Shown piece after piece: positions 1 to 6,313 of a DNA stretch of 64,000 bases. The notes beneath the pieces are model-generated. The model had not been told where the DNA came from. It worked only from the letters and a program-made list of their open reading frames with translations, and searched no databases. Origin of the DNA: an uncultured Victivallaceae bacterium. Lineage in GTDB: Bacteria; Verrucomicrobiota; Lentisphaeria; Victivallales; Victivallaceae. The DNA lies in NCBI GenBank assembly GCA_944392655.1, contig CALXXL010000009.1:1-64000 (forward strand), written 5' to 3'. A program made the translations under genes and the position numbers. How positions within the stretch are numbered: the stretch's first letter is position 1; every line of letters begins with the position of its first letter.

Positions 1-378
1 GCCAATCGCGTATATGACCGCAACTTATCCTGTCCGGCACAGTTTTTTACCACTCCCGGCTGGAAGCTGCGGGCGGTCTACAACGGCATCGGCCCCGAAG
101 CGTGGAGCAGCCGCTTCCGCAAGTTGGTGACAAGTTTGCTCGAGAAGTTTACCGCTCCCGCCATGGTGCACGATTGGGAATACACATTCTCTCCCAAGAA
201 CTACTGGTTCTTCACCGTGGCAAATATGCGTTTTGCGGTAAACAGTTTCATAGACGCATTCTATGAAAAACGGGGCGCGTGCTGCGTCATAAAACAAACT
301 CTGCTCGGCATTGCGCTTGCCTTGCTGTGCCAATTGTTCGGCTACAAGGGATACAAAACCGCTAAGGAGATAGAATGA
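1..378 (+). CDS. Partial prophage-type protein, DUF1353-like (5' end outside window)
   Basis: The reading frame is open from the first base, so the gene starts upstream; the last 125 codons are visible. The central part carries a His-Asp pair (APAMVHDWEY) followed by an aromatic/acidic helix and a C-terminal hydrophobic stretch ending in FGYKGYK. That order resembles the conserved HD...Y and C-terminal Gly/Tyr elements of DUF1353 phage proteins, which often sit in tail/lysis regions. The stop overlaps the start of the next gene by 4 bp, so the two are co-transcribed. Function is unknown; the family assignment is by pattern recall only. Confidence 0.5.
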   Translation, partial: ANRVYDRNLSCPAQFFTTPGWKLRAVYNGIGPEAWSSRFRKLVTSLLEKFTAPAMVHDWEYTFSPKNYWFFTVANMRFAVNSFIDAFYEKRGACCVIKQTLLGIALALLCQLFGYKGYKTAKEIE

Positions 379-656
379 CTCAAAATCACAAGACTATAGC
401 AGAGAGATTGACTCTTGTTGAAAAGATTACGGAGGACACCAACAGCATCGTGAAGAAGCTTGAGGCGGCAATCTACGGCAATGGTGAACCTGGACTAAAG
501 ACGAACCTTGAGGTGCTTAAGAAATCAGTAGAGAATCACCACAAAGAGGCTGAAGACCGAATTAAGGCACAAAAGGCTGACTGGAAATGGGTAGTTGCAA
601 CGCTTGTCGCGATTGGCAGCGTTTTGACATCAATAGTTGCAATTTTCACAAGATAA
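375..656 (+). CDS. Small coiled-coil protein with C-terminal membrane anchor (XhlA/holin-accessory-like)
   Basis: This 93-aa protein has a charged, heptad-like helical body (about residues 5-70) and one hydrophobic segment near the C-terminus (VVATLVAIGSVLTSIVAIF) followed by a short basic tail. Size, topology and position between a phage-type gene and a small lipoprotein match the haemolysin XhlA/holin-accessory proteins of prophage lysis modules. The ATG overlaps the previous stop (ATGA), implying translational coupling. No catalytic motif is visible, and the XhlA comparison rests on architecture, not on a recognised signature. Confidence 0.6.
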   Translation: MTQNHKTIAERLTLVEKITEDTNSIVKKLEAAIYGNGEPGLKTNLEVLKKSVENHHKEAEDRIKAQKADWKWVVATLVAIGSVLTSIVAIFTR

Positions 657-667
657 GGAGTTTTTTT

Positions 668-1093
668 ATGGAAAAAAGTTTTTACATCGTTATGACTGTA
701 CTGTTTCTTGCTGTCATTGCAGGTGTGTTATCAGGATGCGCCAGTCTGGAATCAAAGGCGGTAGCCATGGGGCACGGAGTAGACGCATTCAGCGTTCAGA
801 CGGCCGGATCGCTGGCATCTGGTACCGTTCTGCCCAATATCATCGCCGGAGGCGCGGTAAGTACCATTGCCTCTGCACCTGTGGTTGCGGATGATGCAAC
901 TACTCAGGTGGTGTTTGTGCGCACTAAACGTAACTCGTTCTTCGGCGAACTTTTCGGAATTGATGCCTCGACGGAATCTGTCAGCTATATCGGTGCGGCC
1001 GGCGAAACCGCCGCCGAAACAGAACAGCGGCTAAACGCTATCGCCGCAGTTGTAAGCGGCAATGCTCAAGAATCAATAGATATTGAGCAATAA
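668..1093 (+). CDS. Small lipoprotein in prophage-like region
   Basis: The 141-aa product has a short N-terminus, a hydrophobic core and a lipobox (LSGC, Cys about residue 25), so it should be lipid-anchored. I chose the start at 668, preceded by a ribosome binding site (AAGGAG, 655-660), over an upstream in-frame start at 587, because only the later start places the signal peptide at the N-terminus. The rest is Ala/Gly/Ser-rich with no recognisable domain. A phage spanin-like or membrane-surface role is possible from the neighbours but not demonstrated. Confidence 0.6.
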   Translation: MEKSFYIVMTVLFLAVIAGVLSGCASLESKAVAMGHGVDAFSVQTAGSLASGTVLPNIIAGGAVSTIASAPVVADDATTQVVFVRTKRNSFFGELFGIDASTESVSYIGAAGETAAETEQRLNAIAAVVSGNAQESIDIEQ

Positions 1094-1123
1094 AAAACAT
1101 CTAAGTCAAAAAGGAGGACAAAA

Positions 1124-1417
1124 ATGACTTTTGGAGATGCCCTTGAGGCGTTAAAAGCAGGTAAAAAAGTAACACGCGCGGGATGGAATGGAAAGGGAAT
1201 GTATCTATGGCTTAAGCAAGGAATTACTATTACCGCTGATATGTGCCATGACACAATGCTTAAAGAGGTTGCTACAAAAAATGGAGGGACGATAACCGGC
1301 CTCCCGACAATCTGCATGTTCACCCATGACAGTTGCGGATATAAGGCAGTACTGACTGGCTGGTTGGCGTCGCAGTCTGATATGCTGTTGGATGATTGGG
1401 AGGTAATACATGAGTAG
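1124..1417 (+). CDS. DUF2829 protein, Tad2-like (candidate anti-Thoeris sponge)
   Basis: The 97-aa protein begins MTFGDALEALKAGKKVTRAGW, continues with a short variable middle, and ends with GWLASQSDMLLDDWEV, which are the hallmark blocks of the DUF2829 family. Phage members of this family include Tad2, which binds the cyclic ADP-ribose-type signal made by the Thoeris defence and so blocks host immunity. Here the gene lies in a prophage-like cluster of small genes with a good ribosome binding site (AGGAGG, 1111-1116). It overlaps the next tiny gene by 8 bp. The family call is strong; anti-defence activity of this copy is inferred from the family, since not all DUF2829 proteins have been tested. 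Confidence 0.85.
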   Translation: MTFGDALEALKAGKKVTRAGWNGKGMYLWLKQGITITADMCHDTMLKEVATKNGGTITGLPTICMFTHDSCGYKAVLTGWLASQSDMLLDDWEVIHE

Positions 1418-1535
1418 TTGCGGTGAAAAGTGTGAAGTCTACAGTCGGGTATGTGGTTACTTCCGACCGGTAGCCAACTGGAATCGCGGGAAACAACAGG
1501 AGTTCAAAGAGCGTAAAGTCTTTAAAATAAGATAA
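1410..1535 (+). CDS. 41-aa protein matching only the C-terminal glycyl-radical tail of class III ribonucleotide reductase
   Basis: A 41-codon frame starts within the end of the DUF2829 gene. It has a CGEKC pair, then EVYSRVCGYFRPVANWNRGK and a short basic end. In anaerobic NrdD enzymes the same order occurs at the extreme C-terminus: a zinc-binding Cys pair, the RVxGY glycyl-radical site, then xxWNxGKxxE. The predicted radical glycine is residue 16. The roughly 600-aa catalytic barrel of NrdD is absent. By analogy with YfiD/GrcA, a spare glycyl-radical domain for pyruvate formate-lyase, it could act as a replacement radical subunit for host NrdD; that is inference. A terminator follows 18 bp later. 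It could also be a decayed fragment, but the frame is intact and conserved-looking. Confidence 0.65.
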   Translation: MSSCGEKCEVYSRVCGYFRPVANWNRGKQQEFKERKVFKIR

Positions 1536-1552
1536 TTAACCTTTATAGAATT

Positions 1553-1576
1553 GCGGCATTTTTGCCGCTTTTTTGT
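1553..1576 (+). terminator. Rho-independent terminator after the small-gene cluster
   Basis: A 6-bp GC-rich stem (GCGGCA / TGCCGC) with a 4-nt T loop is followed directly by six Ts. It ends the run of prophage-like genes on the plus strand. Confidence 0.85.
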
Positions 1577-1701
1577 TTTCCGCGCGTGAGCGTGCGATAT
1601 AGCTTAAAATAATTTAAACAAATATATAAATTGCGCTTGAAATGCTTATATTATCTGGTAGCTTCTGTTGTATAACATACACAACAATAAGAGGTTATGA
1701 T

Positions 1702-2085
1702 ATGAACAGTACGAACTGCATGGATTTGAAACAACAGATCAATAGTGAAATCAAGCGTTGGAATAGAACTAAAAATCAAAGAGAAGAGGCTTTCGGGTAC
1801 TATGTGGAGGACTGCGGATACGCTCATGCTCTCGCCTGTCATGCCGGTGAACTGATACAGCTTGAACTCATCTGCGAAACGTTATCCAATCTCCAAGAGA
1901 CGCTGACTGTGATCGACGATAACCTCGATGCTGTAAATGCACATTTAACCATGCTGCAAGATCGCTGCTTAATGGAAATACTCGCGCCAGCCGATAAGCA
2001 CGGTAACGACGCCAATCGTTTTGTGGATCGGCAGAAGCGCGAAGGCTATAAAATTCTATATAACCTGTTCTGTGGTTGGGTTTGA
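1702..2085 (+). CDS. Hypothetical helical protein
   Basis: The protein is 127 aa with the start at 1702, chosen because AAGAGG lies 8 bp upstream; an in-frame start at 1642 would add a hydrophobic piece without a ribosome binding site. The sequence is rich in Gln, Glu, Leu and Asn and looks almost entirely alpha-helical, with heptad-like spacing around residues 45-95. I recognise no family. It lies between the phage-like cluster and a convergent glycosyltransferase gene and ends 2 bp before that gene's stop, so it probably belongs to the same accessory segment. Confidence 0.6.
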   Translation: MNSTNCMDLKQQINSEIKRWNRTKNQREEAFGYYVEDCGYAHALACHAGELIQLELICETLSNLQETLTVIDDNLDAVNAHLTMLQDRCLMEILAPADKHGNDANRFVDRQKREGYKILYNLFCGWV

Positions 2086-2087
2086 AA

Positions 2088-2864
2088 TTAAATTCCGCGA
2101 ATCGGAGGATGTATTACGGGGTTGTAATCAAAAGTTACGCCCCGTTTTTTTGTGGTCTTATGGTTGCGATCGGATGTATCATATCTGACGATCCGCGATC
2201 CCCACTTTCGGCGGAGGAGTTCCAACTGCCGGCGTTCTTCTGCCAGATTCCGGTATGAGGCGCAACCTCCGGCTTGTTCAGATTGCTTTACCCTGTAAAA
2301 AAACTTGTTTACCCGCAAAACAACCCGATAGCGATTGAGCTGTTGGAGCGTCATGTCATAATCCTCTTTTAGAGGTAACCGCTCATCATATCGGCACTCC
2401 CCGCCGGACAGGAAAACCTGAAACGGTCCGCCAATGTACGAGACGGTAGAAAACGGGCTGCAATCCCTGTAGCATTGCGGATCTGGATTAACGTTGACTC
2501 CCCAGAAATAGGCGCCTAAATCCCGCGCAACCATTGAAAAACGCTCAATAAACCACATAAATTCATCGCTTGCGAGATGATGCACTTGTTTTTTATTTTC
2601 CCAATATCCCATTCCCGTCATGTCGTCATCAATAATAGCAACCACATCAGCACCTGTGGCGAACTCATGGTCAAGAATGTGGTTCCGGACGCGGCACAGA
2701 TTGCCCTGAACTCCTGGCGCACATTCGATAATGTCGGCCCCGGGATTGGCGGTGCGATAGGCGGCGGCTTCGCTTGGATCAACGTAAATGCGGCAGAAAG
2801 GGAGATAAGCCAGTGTCAAGACCTTTGGACGGCGGTAAGATGGCGCACATACAGCGATTTTCAT
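2088..2864 (-). CDS. TET-associated-type glycosyltransferase (TAGT), GT-A fold
   Basis: The 258-aa protein opens with a family-typical MKIAVCAPSYRRPK, followed by a segment around residues 60-68 (RVRNHILD) and the metal/nucleotide-sugar motif AIIDDDM near residue 98. A later block, LPLKEDYDMTL, resembles the catalytic acidic element. This matches the phage/prophage glycosyltransferases described by comparative genomics as TET-associated, predicted to attach sugars to hydroxylated DNA bases. The start overlaps the stop of the upstream ParB-like gene by 4 bp. No TET/JBP oxygenase is visible in the window, so the acceptor here is unknown. The GT call is firm; the DNA-modifying role is inferred. 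Confidence 0.75.
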   Translation of the reverse strand: MKIAVCAPSYRRPKVLTLAYLPFCRIYVDPSEAAAYRTANPGADIIECAPGVQGNLCRVRNHILDHEFATGADVVAIIDDDMTGMGYWENKKQVHHLASDEFMWFIERFSMVARDLGAYFWGVNVNPDPQCYRDCSPFSTVSYIGGPFQVFLSGGECRYDERLPLKEDYDMTLQQLNRYRVVLRVNKFFYRVKQSEQAGGCASYRNLAEERRQLELLRRKWGSRIVRYDTSDRNHKTTKKRGVTFDYNPVIHPPIRGI

Positions 2865-3514
2865 TTTGCGCTCCTTATAATGCGGTTTATTGCGTCGGCG
2901 CCGCGAATAACGCGCCCGACTCCTTTGCGTTCATATCCTGGGCGTGCATTTGAATCTTTAACGGTGTGGATGTCAAACAGCGTGAGAGCTTGGAGCCAAT
3001 CCACATCGTTATCAAAAAACAAAACTACGTAATTGTGTTTTTCAAGCAATTCTTCCGCAAACGGAATTTCCGGAGCATCTGGATTGACAGGTTGTTCGGT
3101 GGAATCATCTGCAGTGTTGAGGAGAGACATTTTTTCGAGTTCGGCGGAATTAAACCCGGTTTTCGTTTTAAAATCGCCGCATTCGGAAAGCAGTTTTGCC
3201 ATGGCGTCTTCATCGAAGAATGAGAGATCGGAGGCGCGGTTATCAGCGATGGCGAGAGCTTTGCGTTTAGGATCATCGGGCGCGAGATCTACTCGCTTGA
3301 CGGCGATCAGCTCGGACCCGTCGGATTCGACAACGCGGATTGGGATTCCGAGTTTTTCCGCCTGTTCCAACACGCCGTTGCCCGCGACGGCGGTATTTGT
3401 GCTGTCAATGAGTATCGAGCGTCCGGCTCCAAGTTCCTTGAGAGATTCCGCTATTACCTGCTGGTTGCGTTTACCATGTTTTCGTACGTTTTGTGGATCG
3501 AGCTTTACGTCCAT
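2861..3514 (-). CDS. ParB/Srx-like N-terminal domain protein
   Basis: This 217-aa protein shows the ParB-type N-terminal layout: an L-D-P-x-N-x-R-x-H opening, an IAESLKELG helix, an AVAGNGVLEQA strand-helix (the usual GGxRR or AGxxR position) and LAIADNRASDLS. The C-terminal third has no recognised domain. The start at 3514 is preferred over one at 3565 because a strong AGGAGG lies just upstream. ParB/sulfiredoxin-fold proteins of this phage type often neighbour DNA-modification genes; here the gene is translationally coupled to the TAGT-type glycosyltransferase. Whether it has nuclease or NTPase activity cannot be told from sequence; the usual ParB arginines are not obvious. Confidence 0.75.
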   Translation of the reverse strand: MDVKLDPQNVRKHGKRNQQVIAESLKELGAGRSILIDSTNTAVAGNGVLEQAEKLGIPIRVVESDGSELIAVKRVDLAPDDPKRKALAIADNRASDLSFFDEDAMAKLLSECGDFKTKTGFNSAELEKMSLLNTADDSTEQPVNPDAPEIPFAEELLEKHNYVVLFFDNDVDWLQALTLFDIHTVKDSNARPGYERKGVGRVIRGADAINRIIRSAK

Positions 3515-3992
3515 TTTTACCTCCTTGATTAGAGATAATATGGCATGTAATGAATTAACAGGCAAGAGAAAACGTTACTATGAACAGTTCGTTTATGTCT
3601 ATCTGGGGTTGCCAATCTTGGCTGCCTGCCGAATTTTATAGCACATCATGCTTTATCCTGCCAACTCAGCCACTTAAACTGTCAGCAGCCTGCCGGTAAC
3701 AGCAGTTCTTGCCTGGTATTTGGTGTGGCATTACAGAAAATGTTTGTTTTTTAGCTTAAATAAACGTTTTAGCACTTGATTTTTTTTATTGATGATAATA
3801 TCTTTTCTTCATGATTATGGAGAGTGATACAATTCTTAGATGCTTTGGATAAATGGAGACGTATTGTTTCTTTTTTCATTATGTATAATACGGCCGGGAC
3901 AAAGAAAGGAGACAGGCAACAGTACAGCAGCGCTTAATAACAGTTTTCTCTTGTGAGGGTTGAGGGAGATAATCATTAACTTGGAGATAGAG
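3515..3992. other. AT-rich intergenic region between accessory patch and next gene
   Basis: About 480 bp without a convincing gene. It holds the divergent control regions of the ParB-like gene (minus) and the gene at 3993 (plus). A TATAAT at 3884-3889 is a possible -10 for the plus-strand gene, but its -35 region is poor. No inverted repeats, tRNA or integrase attachment site were recognised. Confidence 0.4.
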
Positions 3993-4574
3993 ATGAATAA
4001 CGCTCAACGTGATCGCATGTTTTCCGGAAACAGCAGGAAAGACCAGCCGGAAAAAACGGATGCCGAAATAAAATATAACGCACCGAAAATATATGAGATC
4101 AATACTTCAGGCTGTAGTAATGGCAGCGGAGGGACCAACCAAGAGTGGTCACGCGAAACTCTTTACAAAGTGGTACTTGCCGAATTGGGAAAGTTTCCGC
4201 AGATTGATGATAAGTTATTTGCAGATTTGACTGAGGCCGCGAAACTGGCGCCGGGAGAACATCGGAAAGGAAAAGATATTTTTTGCCGGTTACTGAGTTG
4301 CGAAAATGTGGGGCTTACTGTTGCAACTGCAATTTTTAAATTTTTGAACCCAGACGTTTTTCAGACTCTTAATCCGCATTGCGGGCAGATGGTTATGGGG
4401 GACTCTTTGCCTCCTTCAAAATTTGCCATGGATGGGTATGAGTCGTATGTTGAGGCTGCATCTGAATATTATTTCAGATATCTGGATAAATTGCGCGATT
4501 TGACCTGGGGAAATATGGAATTCCGTAATGCAGATTTCCTGCTGGAACAGGTCGATAAATTGTTGAATTGTTAG
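3993..4574 (+). CDS. Hypothetical protein with possible helix-hairpin-helix/DNA-glycosylase-like C-terminal region
   Basis: The 193-aa product starts at 3993 behind GGAGATAG; a TTG start 33 bp upstream is less likely. After a polar N-terminus (about residues 1-55), the segment NVGLTVATAIFKFLNPDVFQ resembles the Gly-x-Gly-containing helix-hairpin-helix and following helix of small HhH-GPD-like proteins of uncertain function. The end (EFRNADFLLEQVDKLL) resembles the RDIDxALW-type last helix of that group. The usual aspartate after the hairpin is replaced (QTLNP), so glycosylase activity is doubtful. It has its own terminator. Family membership is tentative. Confidence 0.5.
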   Translation: MNNAQRDRMFSGNSRKDQPEKTDAEIKYNAPKIYEINTSGCSNGSGGTNQEWSRETLYKVVLAELGKFPQIDDKLFADLTEAAKLAPGEHRKGKDIFCRLLSCENVGLTVATAIFKFLNPDVFQTLNPHCGQMVMGDSLPPSKFAMDGYESYVEAASEYYFRYLDKLRDLTWGNMEFRNADFLLEQVDKLLNC

Positions 4575-4668
4575 TTTTTGGTTAAATTAAAAGGTTATTT
4601 TAATTAGTAGTTAGGATTTTTTGGCAATAACAGTTATTTTTATTAATTAAAAATCATAAAGATTTTTT

Positions 4669-4728
4669 TGGCGTACTCTCCTATATTTCTCTCTTCACCC
4701 CCCTCCCAAGAGAATACGCCATTTTTTT
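4669..4728 (+). terminator. Terminator after the gene at 3993
   Basis: TGGCGTA (4669-4675) pairs with TACGCCA (4715-4721), extended inward by CTC/GAG pairs with one mismatch, and is followed by seven Ts. The loop is long (about 24 nt), so efficiency is uncertain. Confidence 0.6.
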
Positions 4729-4762
4729 ATAGCCGGAAAAACGGCTGACCGGGGGAGGGGAG

Positions 4763-5449
4763 TTAAACTGTGTGCGCGGCAGAGGCCAGCCCAGATGGAT
4801 ATTTTTTTACCAGCGTCAGCTTTAAGGCTCGTGATGGACGACGATATAAACGAACCAGATAACCAACGGCAAAGGCTGCTATTACCGTTCCCTCTCGAAC
4901 TCCGGAAATCGTTCCAGTTCCAAACAACGATACCAGTATGGCAAGGCATACCAGCGTGGAATCAAAACAGATCTTTACTTTGCCGAAATTCAGCTTCCAG
5001 TGATAGGCAATCGCTTTTACCAGACCTTCACCGGGAAGATAGGTTATGTCCGCAATCAATTCAAGCACAATTCCGAATGCCAATACCGCACAGCCAAGCA
5101 GCTGCTCAAGTATGCGGAGCCAATAGTTCTCCGGTATATAAAAACTTGAAAACCACATGCCTAAATCAATAAATAACCCAAATATAACCACGGCGATCAT
5201 TTGAGATAATTGAAACCATTGAAATTCCTTCTTTAAAATCGCAATCTGCGCCAATAAAAATATGGTGTTGCTGATAATTGTCCATACCCCAAGACTCAAC
5301 GGCACTATGAAGGTTAAAACATATGGAAGACTCGAAACCGGACTGGTCCCCAACGCCGGAACTGTGCTCAGGGCAACCCCGAAGCCGCAGAGGGCAAGAC
5401 CAATAAAAAAACAAATTGTACGTTTGCGTTTACTGTAACGGTGTTTCAT
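4763..5449 (-). CDS. YczE/YitT-type integral membrane protein
   Basis: The 228-aa protein has about five to six hydrophobic segments and the sequence LGTSPVSSLPY after the first one, followed by a Gly-rich membrane segment near residue 70. This resembles YczE/YyaS/YitT-family membrane proteins, whose function is unknown. I chose the start at 5449, preceded by GGGAATTCAG; a start at 5467 lacks a ribosome binding site. Either start lies inside the end of the MarR gene, so the two are co-transcribed. In other bacteria MarR regulators often control a neighbouring membrane exporter, which fits this layout, but no substrate is suggested by the sequence. Confidence 0.65.
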   Translation of the reverse strand: MKHRYSKRKRTICFFIGLALCGFGVALSTVPALGTSPVSSLPYVLTFIVPLSLGVWTIISNTIFLLAQIAILKKEFQWFQLSQMIAVVIFGLFIDLGMWFSSFYIPENYWLRILEQLLGCAVLAFGIVLELIADITYLPGEGLVKAIAYHWKLNFGKVKICFDSTLVCLAILVSLFGTGTISGVREGTVIAAFAVGYLVRLYRRPSRALKLTLVKKYPSGLASAAHTV

Positions 5450-5876
5450 TCTGAATTCCCAATTCATTAATATAAAGTTTTTTCAGCAATCTTAGCAGCT
5501 CATGACGCTCCGACTGATCCAGCCCATGGCATACCTGATCCTCGGTGGCTGCAAATATCGCACTGGCAAATGTGCCTATTTCACGCCCTTTCGCCGTTAG
5601 CGATACGACAATGTTTTTACGGTTGTCCGGCAACTTCTCCCGTTTGACCAAACCGGAATATTCCATCTTTTCCAGAATCAGACAGAGCGTGGCCGGTTCC
5701 ATTAAACAGGCATCGGCAATCTCTTTCTGATAAGCAGATTCCACCGTAAGAAGAAAATCTATTACCTTCGGCTGCCCCGGAAGCAACTCTGGATAATGTT
5801 TCCGCAGATTACGCAGGAATATCCGCTGAAAAAGCGTGTGAACCGCTAAAAATTGAAAATGTAAAGTGTCTATCAC
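5430..5876 (-). CDS. MarR-family transcriptional regulator
   Basis: The protein is 148 aa, usual for MarR. It has an N-terminal dimerisation helix, a winged-helix core with LCLILEKMEYSGLVKREKLPDNRKNIVVSLTAKG (recognition helix followed by the wing, shown here in shortened form as LEKMEYSGLVKRE and DNRKNIVVSLT), and a C-terminal helix. The DNRK wing arginine is the conserved DNA-contacting residue of the family. An imperfect 24-bp palindrome lies just upstream of the start, suggesting autoregulation of this gene and the overlapping membrane-protein gene. The effector is unknown. Confidence 0.88.
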   Translation of the reverse strand: MIDTLHFQFLAVHTLFQRIFLRNLRKHYPELLPGQPKVIDFLLTVESAYQKEIADACLMEPATLCLILEKMEYSGLVKREKLPDNRKNIVVSLTAKGREIGTFASAIFAATEDQVCHGLDQSERHELLRLLKKLYINELGIQNETPLQ

Positions 5877-5894
5877 GATTGACCATGTCGTTTT

Positions 5895-5918
5895 ATATTG
5901 TTAGCATGTTAATAATAT
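5895..5918. promoter_or_regulatory. Candidate MarR operator
   Basis: An imperfect palindrome with 20 of 24 positions symmetrical (ATATTGTTAGCA then TGTTAATAATAT) lies 19 bp upstream of the marR-type start codon. Length and symmetry suit a MarR dimer site. Confidence 0.55.
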
Positions 5919-6313
5919 AGCATCGGAACGCGTTTTTTCAATCCCATATTAAAAATAAAAGTAGACTATTATAGCATCAAATTATTGCTTATGAGCATAA
6001 TTGGGGGCGGAGAAAGTATAATATAGATAATTTTTTATATTATTATGTGAATTTTTTATCAATCTTTTTTACAATAAAATAAGAAAAATATTTGCATTGT
6101 ATTTTTTTATATGCTATTGTTACAACAATTCTATTGGAGTATTGCAGCTTGACAGCTAATGCGGCCGCACTAATTGATAATTATAGAGGAGAATTTTTTA
6201 CGCTGCTGAATGTACACAATGAACTCAAGTGTGGGTTATTGTGCCCGGATGAAATGTTTTACAGTAAAATTTCGAAAAAATCAATATAACCAGTAAAAAG
6301 AGGAGAAGAGAAT
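5919..6313. promoter_or_regulatory. AT-rich leader of the giant repeat-protein gene
   Basis: About 395 bp with very high AT content in the first half. A perfect TTGACA occurs at 6149-6154, but the nearest -10-like hexamer (GATAAT, 6176-6181) is 21 bp away, longer than standard. The giant gene has a clear ribosome binding site (AGAGGAGAAGAG, 6299-6310). A 65-codon frame at 6092 without ATG is probably not a gene. Confidence 0.4.

Noticed and set aside
6092-6289. 65-codon frame upstream of the giant gene
   Set aside because: It has no ATG start, no ribosome binding site and no homology I recognise; the TTGACA inside suggests regulatory DNA.
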